From the NCBI RefSeq assembly GCF_021530565.1, contig NZ_JAKGBI010000002.1, positions 124,001 through 188,000 of the forward strand: a stretch of DNA of 64,000 bases, in the 5' to 3' direction. A program made the position numbers and the translations under genes. The notes under the pieces are model-generated. The model saw only the letters and a list, made by a program, of their open reading frames with translations. It was not told the DNA's origin and did no database searches. Source of the stretch: Pseudoalteromonas sp. SMS1. Its GTDB lineage: Bacteria > Pseudomonadota > Gammaproteobacteria > Enterobacterales > Alteromonadaceae. Shown here piece by piece: positions 25,188 through 34,048 of this stretch; positions within the stretch are counted from its first letter, which is position 1, and each line of letters opens with the position of its first letter.

Positions 25188-25977
25188 GTGCAAGAATGTC
25201 GGTATTACCCGCGGTAATAAACGTATCATTCATGATCTTTCGTTTACAGCTAGCCAAGGAGAGTTCATCGTTTTACTTGGTGAAAATGGCGCGGGCAAAT
25301 CAACCTTACTCAGTGCGATTTGCGACGACTTAAACTATTCGGGCGAAGTCTTATTTAATGGCAAATCTATGGTGCAATATGCGCCTCAAAAGCTGGCGAC
25401 TCAACGTGCTATGCTGCTGCAAAACAACCGTGTAAATTTTGCTTTTAGCGCGGCAGAGCTCATAGCCATGGGGCGTTACCCATACCATGAAACAGCCCAC
25501 GCGCAGGCAAACGAAGTCAATGATATTATCGGACAACTGGCACTGGAGTCACTGGTCGACAGAGATGTCACCGTGCTATCTGGCGGTGAATTTCAACGTG
25601 TCCAATTTGCAAGGTGTATTGCCCAACTCAATGCCCACCAAGCACATACAACCGGTAAGCTGATGTTGCTAGACGAACCGACTTCAGCGCTCGATCTGCA
25701 TCATCAGCATACCACTTTAAGCAAAGCCAAAACATTTGCCGAGCAAGGCAATTGTGTTATTGCAGTGTTGCATGATTTGAATCTTGCATCTTTATACGCA
25801 GATCGAATTTTACTGTTACATCATGGCAATATTTACCATGATGGCGACCCAAAAGACGTTTTGCGCCCGGAAGTATTACAACCTATCTATCGAGCTGGCA
25901 TGCAAATTAACTTGCACCCCAGCTTTCAAATCCCTATGATTTTTTCAGAACCGCTAACAGGAGCCTCCAATGCGTGA
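25180..25977 (+). CDS. hmuV: heme ABC transporter ATP-binding protein
   Basis: 265-aa ABC ATPase: Walker A GENGAGKST near residue 33-41, Q-loop LLQNN, signature LSGGEFQRVQFAR, Walker B LMLLDEPTSALD and switch histidine in AVLHDLN. The order binding protein - permease - ATPase and the FecCD partner place it in the HmuV group. It overlaps both neighbours by 8 bases. Confidence 0.94.
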   Translation: MLECKNVGITRGNKRIIHDLSFTASQGEFIVLLGENGAGKSTLLSAICDDLNYSGEVLFNGKSMVQYAPQKLATQRAMLLQNNRVNFAFSAAELIAMGRYPYHETAHAQANEVNDIIGQLALESLVDRDVTVLSGGEFQRVQFARCIAQLNAHQAHTTGKLMLLDEPTSALDLHHQHTTLSKAKTFAEQGNCVIAVLHDLNLASLYADRILLLHHGNIYHDGDPKDVLRPEVLQPIYRAGMQINLHPSFQIPMIFSEPLTGASNA

Positions 25978-26713
25978 ACAAGCCGCTTTTGAAGCACGCA
26001 CCTTAGTAAGACAATCAAATGTCTGCGTAATTTCAACCATTTCAAAGAACCTTCACGGGTACCCTTTTGGATCTGTGTCTCCTTTTATGACGGATAACCA
26101 AGGTAGACTTATTTTCTATATTGCGGGAATTGCACAACATTCTCGCAACTTAACAGACGACAGCCGTATGTGTGCGACGGTATTTGATGCCGCCGATGAA
26201 GGAGATCAAAATGCGCATGCCCGCGTCACCGTCGTAGGAGACGCTGCGCCCGTGCCAGCGGAAGAAGCGGAAGCATTACTTGAACGCTACGAGCGCCAAT
26301 ATCCGGAAGCGATATCATATCGTCAGGCCCATGACTTTCGATTGTGGCGTATGGAAGTGAAACGCGTTCGCTACATCGGTGGATTTGGTCATATTTTTTG
26401 GATAGAAAAAGATGAATGGAATGCGCAAACACCGGAGTGGACACTGGAAGATGAAAAAAGGATGGTCGAACACATGAATGACGATCATGCTGACGCTAAC
26501 CAATTAATGCTCAAATTAATTCATGGAGTCGAAGCAGATAACGTCGTTATGACGACCCTTGTTCCCGACGGTTGCTACCTGAGAGCCAACGATAAAAACT
26601 TTTACATTCAATTCGAAAATAATTGTTTAGACAGTAAAGCGGTTCGTATGGAGCTGGTCAGACTGACCAAACAGGCAAGAAAAGCATTGAATGCCGAAGC
26701 CACTCAAGACTAA
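25970..26713 (+). CDS. HugZ/HutZ-family heme utilization protein
   Basis: 247 aa. The N-terminal pyridoxamine-oxidase-like split barrel (about 1-150: VCVISTISKNLHGYPFGSVSPFM, IAQHSRNL, RVTVVGDAAPV, GGFGHIFWI) is followed by a DUF2470-type C-terminal domain (HMNDDHADANQLM). HutZ/HugZ proteins bind heme and degrade it to release iron. Last gene of the heme operon, 8-base overlap with hmuV; location strongly supports the role. Confidence 0.9.
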   Translation: MREQAAFEARTLVRQSNVCVISTISKNLHGYPFGSVSPFMTDNQGRLIFYIAGIAQHSRNLTDDSRMCATVFDAADEGDQNAHARVTVVGDAAPVPAEEAEALLERYERQYPEAISYRQAHDFRLWRMEVKRVRYIGGFGHIFWIEKDEWNAQTPEWTLEDEKRMVEHMNDDHADANQLMLKLIHGVEADNVVMTTLVPDGCYLRANDKNFYIQFENNCLDSKAVRMELVRLTKQARKALNAEATQD

Positions 26714-26744
26714 CAGTCTTATGGTTCGACCCTGTAGATAAATA

Positions 26745-26770
26745 AAAGGGAAGTGTCATCACTTCCCTTT
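26745..26770. terminator. bidirectional terminator between the heme operon and ffh
   Basis: Perfect 11-bp stem AAAGGGAAGTG / CACTTCCCTTT with a TCAT tetraloop, 31 bases past the HugZ stop and 16 past the ffh stop. Confidence 0.85.
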
Positions 26771-26786
26771 CTCAATACTAATATGA

Positions 26787-28166
26787 TTAGAATTTAGGGC
26801 CGCCGCCGCCAAACATACCCGGTGGCATCATACCTTTCATACCTTTCATCATTTTCATCATGCCGCCTTTGCCTTTCATCTTCTTCATCATCTTCTGCAT
26901 CTGCGTAAATTGCTTAAGCAGCTTATTGATATCTTGTACTTGAGTACCAGAGCCAGCAGCAATACGCTTCTTGCGAGAACCTTTGATGATTTCAGGACGC
27001 GCACGCTCTTTTGGCGTCATTGAACTGATAATCGCTTCCATCTGATTAAAAGTTTTGTCATTGACTTGACCTTTCACTGCATCAGGTAGGTTGTTCATAC
27101 CAGGTAACTTTTCTAGCATGGACATCATTCCGCCCATGTTTTTCATTTGCTTAAGTTGTTCTGCAAAATCTTCTAGTGTGAAACCATCACCTTTGAAAAC
27201 TTTCTCAGCTACCTTTGCTGCTTTGTCTTTATCGACTTTGGCTTCAACTTCTTCGATAAGTGACAACACATCACCCATACCAAGAATACGTGAGGCAATA
27301 CGGTCTGGGTGGAATGGTTCAAGTGCATCAGTACGTTCACCGACACCAATGAATTTAATTGGTTTGCCTGTGATATGACGAATTGATAATGCTGCACCAC
27401 CTCGTGCATCACCATCTGTTTTAGTCAAAATGACACCGGTTAATGGCAGTGCTTCATCGAACGCTTTCGCGGTGTTAGCTGCATCCTGACCTGTCATTGA
27501 GTCAACAACAAATAGCGTTTCAATCGGATTAATCGCCGCGTTTAACTCTTTGATCTCATCCATCATGTCGCTATCGACATGCAAGCGACCGGCGGTATCC
27601 ACCAATACGACATCAATGAATTTTTTCTTAGCGTGACTCACTGCATTATTGGCAATGTCTACCGGCTTTTGCGAAATGTCACTTGGGAAGAACTCTACGT
27701 CAACTTCTGTTGCCAGTGTCTCAAGCTGCTTGATAGCCGCAGGACGATATACGTCAGCACTGACCACCAGCACGGACTTTTTCTTTTTCTCTTTCAAGAA
27801 TTTTGCCAGCTTACCAACACTGGTGGTTTTACCAGCCCCCTGAAGGCCTGCCATCATGACCACAGCAGGTGGTTGAGCATTCAGGTTTAGCTCTTCATTC
27901 GCTTCACCCATGGCCTTTTCAAGTTCTTCACGCACAATTTTAATGAAAACCTGACCAGGGCTTAGGCTTTTAGTAACTTCAACACCTACGGCACGTTCTT
28001 TAACTTGCTTTACAAACTCACGTACCACGGGCAGCGCAACGTCAGCCTCAAGTAACGCCATACGCACTTCGCGCAGCGTTTCTTTAATATTATCTTCTGT
28101 CAAACGGCCTCTGCCGCTGATATTTTTAAGCGTTTTTCCTAAGCGTTCTTGGAGGTTCTCAAACAT
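26787..28166 (-). CDS. ffh: signal recognition particle GTPase Ffh
   Basis: SRP54 homologue, 459 aa. N domain starts MFENLQERLGKTLKNISGRG; the G domain has GLQGAGKTTSVGKLA (P loop), DTAGRLHVD and TKTDGDARGGAAL; the C-terminal M domain is methionine-rich (MKKMKGKGGMMKMMKGMKGMMPPG) and binds 4.5S RNA and signal peptides. Transcribed divergently from ypjD, as in E. coli. The usual neighbour rpsP is 6 kb away because of the heme genes. Confidence 0.98.
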   Translation of the reverse strand: MFENLQERLGKTLKNISGRGRLTEDNIKETLREVRMALLEADVALPVVREFVKQVKERAVGVEVTKSLSPGQVFIKIVREELEKAMGEANEELNLNAQPPAVVMMAGLQGAGKTTSVGKLAKFLKEKKKKSVLVVSADVYRPAAIKQLETLATEVDVEFFPSDISQKPVDIANNAVSHAKKKFIDVVLVDTAGRLHVDSDMMDEIKELNAAINPIETLFVVDSMTGQDAANTAKAFDEALPLTGVILTKTDGDARGGAALSIRHITGKPIKFIGVGERTDALEPFHPDRIASRILGMGDVLSLIEEVEAKVDKDKAAKVAEKVFKGDGFTLEDFAEQLKQMKNMGGMMSMLEKLPGMNNLPDAVKGQVNDKTFNQMEAIISSMTPKERARPEIIKGSRKKRIAAGSGTQVQDINKLLKQFTQMQKMMKKMKGKGGMMKMMKGMKGMMPPGMFGGGGPKF

Positions 28167-28330
28167 GTATCGCTTCCACTATCTCGTAATTACGCAACAT
28201 TATACTGATATGCGCGCCACTAATACAGTATTCAAGTTATACAAAGATTCTTTTTACAAAGTCTTTGCAAGCGACGAGGCTTAAAATACAATAGCCTATA
28301 AAAGGACCACGTAAAGTAGACATAAAGTTC

Positions 28331-29134
28331 ATGATCATTATTTTGTCATTGTTGGCGAGCCTGTTTTACACACTGGCGACGGGGCACGTGCTTTCGCGCT
28401 TGTTTCACAAAGAAGGCCCAAGCCAAAAATTAACAGTCATCTTAAGTACTGTCGCAATTCTGAGTCACATGCTCGTGCTCGTGAACTCCGTATTTACACA
28501 GTATGGCCAAGATTTAAGTACTATAAATATCGCATTGCTTACTTGCTGGATTATCGTGGTCTCAGTGACAACCGTATCGCTTAAGTTCCCCGCGACTCTG
28601 TTATTACCTGTGGTATACGGTTTTGCTGCGATTTTACTGGTCGCAAGCCTATTCATTCCACATCACATTATTATGGACGACATTAATGTCGACTTGGGCT
28701 TAGTGACACACATATCACTGTCTTTATTGGCGTACTGTATTTTAATTATCGCTACGCTTTATGCCGTACAATTCTTCTTTATTGACAAGCGACTCAAAAG
28801 CAAAGATCTCGCGATTATGAACAGCCACCTACCACCACTGATGCAGGTTGAATCTCAACTTTATCAGTTACTCACTGTAGGTACCGCTTTACTCACCTTA
28901 GCACTCCTCGCTGGGTTTGTATTTCTCGAAGGGATGTTTGACAAAGCGTCTATTCATAAAACGGTTTTGTCGCTCATCGCTTGGGTTATTTTTAGCGCCG
29001 TGACCATTGGTCATCATCAATTTGGGTGGCGTGGAAAACCCGTCGTTTTTGCTGTTTTGGGCGCTTCAGGCATCGTTACTTTGGCCTATTTTGGCAGTCG
29101 ATTTATACAAGAAGTTATCTTAGATAAATTTTAG
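28331..29134 (+). CDS. ypjD: YpjD family inner-membrane protein (cytochrome c assembly-like)
   Basis: 267 aa with about eight predicted membrane helices and the CcsA/CcmC-like core (HISLSLLAYCILIIATLYAVQFF ... SIHKTVLSLIAWVIFSAVTIGHHQFGWRGKPVV). The WG-containing heme-handling motif of true CcmC is not evident; function of YpjD is unproven. The position next to ffh and before the corB-type gene is the E. coli order. Confidence 0.88.
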   Translation: MIIILSLLASLFYTLATGHVLSRLFHKEGPSQKLTVILSTVAILSHMLVLVNSVFTQYGQDLSTINIALLTCWIIVVSVTTVSLKFPATLLLPVVYGFAAILLVASLFIPHHIIMDDINVDLGLVTHISLSLLAYCILIIATLYAVQFFFIDKRLKSKDLAIMNSHLPPLMQVESQLYQLLTVGTALLTLALLAGFVFLEGMFDKASIHKTVLSLIAWVIFSAVTIGHHQFGWRGKPVVFAVLGASGIVTLAYFGSRFIQEVILDKF

Positions 29135-29217
29135 AATAAGAAATGTCAGTCTGGAACTTGACTCTGATTCTATGCTGACGCTTAATAGCCTTTCGAAAGC
29201 AAATAAAGGATCCTCTG

Positions 29218-30495
29218 TTGGACGACATATCTACTAGCGCCTTGTTTATTATACTTGGCGTATTGATACTGATTTCTGGTTACTTCTCCAGTTCTGAAAC
29301 TGGCATCATGTCGATTAACCGCTATCGCCTTAGACACTTAGTGAAAGAGAATAATAAATCAGCTAAGCGTGTAGACAAGCTACTGAAAAGACCCGATCGA
29401 CTGATCGGGCTTATCCTTATCGGCAATAACCTCGTCAATATTGCCGCGTCCGCAGTTGCAACCGTGATCGGTATGCGCTTACTGGGTGATGCGGGTATTG
29501 TCGTAGCAACTTTTGCATTGACGCTCGTTATCCTAATTTTTGCAGAGGTCACACCGAAAACGCTGGCCGCGCTTTATCCTGAAAAAGTCGCTTTCCCAAG
29601 CTCTGTTATCTTAAAAGTATTGCTTAAAGTCTTGTTCCCTGTCGTCGTGACGGTTAACTGGATAACCAACGGCATGCTGAAGTTATTTGGTGTATCGCCA
29701 GAGCAAATTGAAGAACATAGCCTCAGTAAAGAAGAACTGAAAACCGTCGTCAATGAGTCCAGTGCAATGCTGCCTACCAATCATAGCAACATGTTGACTT
29801 CAATATTAGATCTAGAGCAAGTTACTGTGGAAGACATTATGATCCCACGCAGTGAGATCAATGCTATTGATATAAATGATGATTGGAAAGATATTACGCG
29901 CAGGCTAACCAATGCCCAACATACACGGGTGTTATTGTATCGTGACCAAATAGATGATGCCGTTGGTTTCATCCACTCTCGTGACGCTTTGCGATTGCTC
30001 ACAAAAGAGCAGTTTGATAAGCCCTCTCTGTTGCGAGCCGTGCGTGAAATCTACTTTATTCCTGAAGGCACTTCGCTCAACACGCAATTGTTAAAGTTCC
30101 AACAGAATAAAGAAAGAATTGGTTTAGTTGTAGACGAATATGGTGACATTCAAGGGTTGGTTACGCTGGAAGATATCTTAGAAGAAGTTGTCGGCGACTT
30201 CACAACGACTCAAACCCCAACTCCCAGTGACGAAGTTAAAGTACAAAGTGACGGCTCTGTATTGGTTGATGGTGGCGCAAATATTCGGGATCTCAACAAA
30301 GAGATGGGCTGGGAACTTCCAACTGAAGGTCCAAAAACGCTCAGTGGACTGATTATTGAGTATCTTGAGGATATTCCTGAAAATCAGCTAAGTTTAAAAA
30401 TTGCGAATTACCCAATGGAAGTTTTGGAGGTAAAGGAAAACATGATAAAGATGGTTAAAATTTTTCCATTGCAACCCACAAAGTCAGCTTCTTAG
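29218..30495 (+). CDS. CorB/YfjD-type membrane protein with CBS and transporter-associated domains
   Basis: 425 aa. DUF21/CNNM membrane domain about 1-180 (GYFSSSETGIMSINRYRLRHLVKENNKSAKRV close to E. coli YfjD), a CBS pair about 200-320 (VEDIMIPRSEINAID; LVVDEYGDIQGLVTLEDILEEVVGD) and a C-terminal CorC_HlyC domain about 335-420. The family is implicated in Mg2+/Co2+ efflux. The start is TTG at 29218, supported by AAAGGA seven bases upstream and by homology starting there. Follows ypjD by 83 bases. Confidence 0.88.
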   Translation: MDDISTSALFIILGVLILISGYFSSSETGIMSINRYRLRHLVKENNKSAKRVDKLLKRPDRLIGLILIGNNLVNIAASAVATVIGMRLLGDAGIVVATFALTLVILIFAEVTPKTLAALYPEKVAFPSSVILKVLLKVLFPVVVTVNWITNGMLKLFGVSPEQIEEHSLSKEELKTVVNESSAMLPTNHSNMLTSILDLEQVTVEDIMIPRSEINAIDINDDWKDITRRLTNAQHTRVLLYRDQIDDAVGFIHSRDALRLLTKEQFDKPSLLRAVREIYFIPEGTSLNTQLLKFQQNKERIGLVVDEYGDIQGLVTLEDILEEVVGDFTTTQTPTPSDEVKVQSDGSVLVDGGANIRDLNKEMGWELPTEGPKTLSGLIIEYLEDIPENQLSLKIANYPMEVLEVKENMIKMVKIFPLQPTKSAS

Positions 30496-30540
30496 ATAAG
30501 CGCAGTGCAAGCTGATTAACCTCAACCTTATGTCTATATA

Positions 30541-30562
30541 TTGGGTCGCAACCGCGACCCAA
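30541..30562. terminator. hairpin between the CorB-type gene and the SLT lipoprotein gene
   Basis: Perfect 9-bp stem TTGGGTCGC / GCGACCCAA with an AACC loop between convergent genes. T-tracts are weak on both sides. Confidence 0.6.
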
Positions 30563-30573
30563 ACATTCCTACT

Positions 30574-31197
30574 TTATGAGAACAACCGTTCAAACCAACT
30601 TTTGTTTAAATCGTCTTCACATCGTTTTAGCTGTGCACCATAACGTGAAGCACGATGTTTAACTTTATTCGCCACTTGCATAAGCCATTTTTTCTTCTTG
30701 TAAGTACCTCTGCGATACCCACCCCAGCCTTCATGATAGTTTAGGTATTGCGCATACGCATTCCACTTAGATACGCCATTTACTTTATGCGTTTTGTAAA
30801 CAAACCACCCCATAAAGTCTATCGCATCTTCAAAGTCGTCTCTATCTGCGCCAGAATTACCTGTTTCGCGAATATAATCACTCCAAGTCATTGTTTTTGC
30901 TTGAGAGTAGCCATACGCAGAACTTGCTCGACCGATGGGTATGAACCCAAGAAAATACTCCATCGGCGGTGCGGCATCATGCCTAAATGAGCTTTCTTGA
31001 TACATCATGCTCATCAACACATGTTTTGGTGCCCCCCACTTTTCTTGTGCGTCCCGAGCGTCGTAATACCAATCTTCTTTTTCTTCAAAAATCTTACAAA
31101 TATCATTAGGTTGCTTAGGTGGAGCAGTGGCGCAACCGGCCAAAACTAGCAGTAGCGGTAAAAAAATTATTTTTTTTTGCATTTTTTTCAAACTCAC
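30574..31197 (-). CDS. lysozyme-like (SLT) lipoprotein
   Basis: 207 aa. Lipoprotein signal with lipobox LAGC near residue 22, so it is anchored in an envelope membrane. The rest matches a short transglycosylase-SLT-like domain: VLMSMMYQESSFRHDA with the likely catalytic glutamate, then SAYGYSQAKTMTWSDY and a tyrosine-rich NAYAQYLNYHEGWGGY segment. It probably cleaves or binds peptidoglycan. Starts at 31197 or the in-frame ATG 15 bases later. Single gene. Confidence 0.8.
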   Translation of the reverse strand: MSLKKMQKKIIFLPLLLVLAGCATAPPKQPNDICKIFEEKEDWYYDARDAQEKWGAPKHVLMSMMYQESSFRHDAAPPMEYFLGFIPIGRASSAYGYSQAKTMTWSDYIRETGNSGADRDDFEDAIDFMGWFVYKTHKVNGVSKWNAYAQYLNYHEGWGGYRRGTYKKKKWLMQVANKVKHRASRYGAQLKRCEDDLNKSWFERLFS

Positions 31198-31273
31198 CTG
31201 AACTTTTCTAAATTGCTAAGGTCATATTACTTGAATGCAGCAGTTTAGCATTGTTTCATCCCTGATATTTTTG

Positions 31274-31300
31274 ACGCAGCCAACTTGGCTGCGTTTTTTT
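31274..31300 (+). terminator. strong hairpin with T-run on the plus strand
   Basis: ACGCAGCCAA / TTGGCTGCGT, one-base loop, followed by seven T on the plus strand. Both flanking genes run on the minus strand, so its T-run faces the wrong way for gshA; see findings. Confidence 0.6.
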
Positions 31301-32876
31301 ATGCCTTGTCGAAATAGTCTTGTAAAAACGCGTTGAATGACAAAGTGTCACCTGCCAAAACCGCTTTTTCATCTTCGAATGATTGCACTGCCTGCTTGTT
31401 TAAGCTCGCTTCACTGTAGTATTGATAATCGCCGCGTAAGTGCGCTTCTTTATACTCTTGCGCCATACTTAGTGCTTGCTCTGAAGAATCGCCACCTGTC
31501 TCACGAAGTCTTGAGACCAATTGACCTGAGAACGTCTCATCCGGACACGCAATCCAGTTTGCAAGCTTGTTCACAGTTTCTGAGTACAGTTTGCTTCCGT
31601 GTGCTGAATCAAATAGTTGTGCAATACTCACAAGCTCTGAGAATATCTCATTACCCCACTGAGCAATCGTGATCTGCTCTTCACCTCGTTGCAATACCGT
31701 GCTGGTATCACGGCCTGTACTAATGACATGCTGTAAATTCTTGTCTGACTCTTGCTGTTCTTTCCAACTCATTTGTGGTGCATCTTTAAGCAAACAATAG
31801 GTCAAAAATACGTCTAAGAACCTAATTTGCTCGATACTGATCCCAGTATCAACAAACGGGTTTACATCGAGTGCTCGGATCTCGATGTACTCGATACCAC
31901 CTCGAGATAAAGCCTGAGTCGGTGTTTCGTGTTTCAATGCATTGCGCTTTGGCCTGATCGGAGAATAGAACTCGTTTTCTATTTGAAGAATATTCTTATT
32001 CAGCTGCTTGGGTTCTGCCGAATGGAAGTCTGCAATACCTTCATAGAGATCAGAACGGCTGCGAATCGCGCTTTGTAACCCAGCCACATATTCAGACAAG
32101 CTGTTATACATGACTTTTAAAGATGATTGCTCGCTGTTGGTATAACCTAAATCGCCTAGCCTTAATGCAGTACCATGGGGTAAAAATAAAGTGCCCTTAC
32201 CCTGCTTTTCAAAAGGTAGGTTACTTTGTTTGCCTTGTAGAAAAGAGCTACATAACGCAGGCGATGCACCAAATAAATAACTAATTAGCCAAAGCTCTCG
32301 CTTAAAGTTACGGATTAGCCCTAAATATTTATTCGATATGAAATCTTGTAATTCGCTGTCATCTTGTTCACTTTCTTTCAGTGACAGCCAAAACGACTCT
32401 GGAAATGAGGTATTAAAGTGGACGCCCGCAATAGCTTGCATCATACTGCCATACCGGTTTTTTAGCCCTTCTCTGTACAACGTTTTCATTTTACCGATAT
32501 TCGAGTTACCAAACTGCGCTAAAACAATATCTTCTTGATTTTCGATAAAGCAAGGCATACTCATCGGCCACAACATTTCGTTGCCCATGTGTGCAAGCGT
32601 ATGTTTTTGTAAATCTCTTAACTGTGACAGTGTTTGCTCGGCTGATGTACTTACAGGCGTTATAAACTCAAGTAAAGACTCAGAAAAATCTGTGGTGATC
32701 GCGCTATGTGTTAAAGGGTGACCTACACCTTCTGGATGCGGTGTTTTGGCTATCTTACCAGATGGCTGGATCCGCAATGCTTCTCGTTCTATACCTCGCT
32801 GAATGCCGGATAAAGAGGCGACAAGCGTTGGTGTGGCAAGCTTTTCTAGCTTGCTTGCAAAATTAGTTTGTTTCAA
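31299..32876 (-). CDS. gshA: glutamate-cysteine ligase
   Basis: First, rate-limiting step of glutathione synthesis (ATP + Glu + Cys). 525 aa, close to E. coli GshA (518). Typical segments: GIQRGIEREALRI near the start, TDFSESLLEFITP, MLWPMSMPC, FNTSFPESFW, YLFGASPALC, GTALRLGDLGY and IEIRALDVNPF. Isolated gene with no gshB nearby. Confidence 0.96.
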   Translation of the reverse strand: MKQTNFASKLEKLATPTLVASLSGIQRGIEREALRIQPSGKIAKTPHPEGVGHPLTHSAITTDFSESLLEFITPVSTSAEQTLSQLRDLQKHTLAHMGNEMLWPMSMPCFIENQEDIVLAQFGNSNIGKMKTLYREGLKNRYGSMMQAIAGVHFNTSFPESFWLSLKESEQDDSELQDFISNKYLGLIRNFKRELWLISYLFGASPALCSSFLQGKQSNLPFEKQGKGTLFLPHGTALRLGDLGYTNSEQSSLKVMYNSLSEYVAGLQSAIRSRSDLYEGIADFHSAEPKQLNKNILQIENEFYSPIRPKRNALKHETPTQALSRGGIEYIEIRALDVNPFVDTGISIEQIRFLDVFLTYCLLKDAPQMSWKEQQESDKNLQHVISTGRDTSTVLQRGEEQITIAQWGNEIFSELVSIAQLFDSAHGSKLYSETVNKLANWIACPDETFSGQLVSRLRETGGDSSEQALSMAQEYKEAHLRGDYQYYSEASLNKQAVQSFEDEKAVLAGDTLSFNAFLQDYFDKA

Positions 32877-32943
32877 AAAAATACCTCGAGGCTCGGATCA
32901 AGCTTAAGTTATGCCATCCTCAATGGGGGCAAAATATAAATAC

Positions 32944-33879
32944 TCAAGCCACAATTATAACTTTACCAAAATGATGGCCTTGCTCAACAAACGCGTGTGC
33001 GTCGCTTATTTCTTCTAATGGATATTCTTTACTCACAATCACTTTCAATTGGCCGGCCTGCACCGCTTGATACAGAGCTTCAAGCTGTTTTTTGTTTGTT
33101 TCAACCAGCACACCTTCGCCTTGTATGCCAATTGTTTGAGCATACCCTATCACATCATCTTTCGTCACGGTTGGAACGGTAACAAGACGTGCGCCCGTTT
33201 GTAAATTGTTCAGCAAGTTTTTAGCGACTTCTCCCCCCACTAAATCTAACAGCTGACCATGTCTTTTTTCTGCGAAAAATTCATCATAGCTTAAAGACGC
33301 GATACCAAGTTCAAGACCATCGACCAGCTCACACCTTGTCGTCACGGCCACTACATCAAACCCCGATGTTTTCGCTATTTGTATCGCTAAGTGCCCGACA
33401 CCACCAGTAGGCGCATTAACAAATAAAGTACCTTGATTGGGCGAAAACTTTGCCAATGCTTGTACCGCAGTTAGTCCCGCTAAACAAAGACCTGCGATAT
33501 CTGAAGAAACTTTCTCATCAACAACAATTAATTCTTCAGCACTTGCAGCAACATGAGAAGCATAACACCCTGGATTGGCTGCAAAGCCAACCATACCCAA
33601 CACGGTATCGCCCACTTTCAGGTCCGAGACCTCACCGCCAACTCTTTCAATGATACCCAGCACATCATAACCTAGCGGTAAAAACGCGCTCGCCTGCTTT
33701 GCTTGCGCTACATACCCCAATCCACTGCGTGTCTTAATATCAATCGGGTTGATTGAAGAGGCAAGTACACGCACCCATACCTGCTGCGCTTCGAGTGCTG
33801 GCTGAGTCATCAGCCTAGCAATAAGTTGGTCTGCTGAACCAAATTCTGTTATGCCGACTTGCTTATATTGATTATTCAT
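32944..33879 (-). CDS. MDR-superfamily quinone oxidoreductase-like dehydrogenase
   Basis: 311-aa medium-chain dehydrogenase/reductase without the structural-zinc cysteines, so of the NADPH:quinone reductase type. N-terminal SSINPIDIKTRSG, GYDVLGIIERVG and VGDTVLGMVGF; coenzyme-binding NAPTGGVGHLAIQIAK near residues 150-165; C-terminal FGKVII. Substrate unknown. Downstream of clpB on the same strand, but separated by about 170 bases with a hairpin. Confidence 0.82.
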   Translation of the reverse strand: MNNQYKQVGITEFGSADQLIARLMTQPALEAQQVWVRVLASSINPIDIKTRSGLGYVAQAKQASAFLPLGYDVLGIIERVGGEVSDLKVGDTVLGMVGFAANPGCYASHVAASAEELIVVDEKVSSDIAGLCLAGLTAVQALAKFSPNQGTLFVNAPTGGVGHLAIQIAKTSGFDVVAVTTRCELVDGLELGIASLSYDEFFAEKRHGQLLDLVGGEVAKNLLNNLQTGARLVTVPTVTKDDVIGYAQTIGIQGEGVLVETNKKQLEALYQAVQAGQLKVIVSKEYPLEEISDAHAFVEQGHHFGKVIIVA

Positions 33880-33932
33880 GAAACGCCATCAAAATAGACT
33901 AAATAGCCACTAAATCTACCATACAAAACGAC

Positions 33933-33968
33933 ATCCCCCCAATAACTTCATCGCGTTCTTGGGGGGAT
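33933..33968 (-). terminator. hairpin downstream of clpB
   Basis: ATCCCCCCAA / TTGGGGGGAT 10-bp perfect stem with a 16-base loop, between clpB and the oxidoreductase gene. The T-tract after it on the minus strand is short. Confidence 0.45.
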
Positions 33969-34048
33969 TCATAAGATTAACAATTAAAACTAAACGACTG
34001 TTTATAAAACAAACATAGCCAATCGTTTAGGGGGTTCGACTGAAACAG

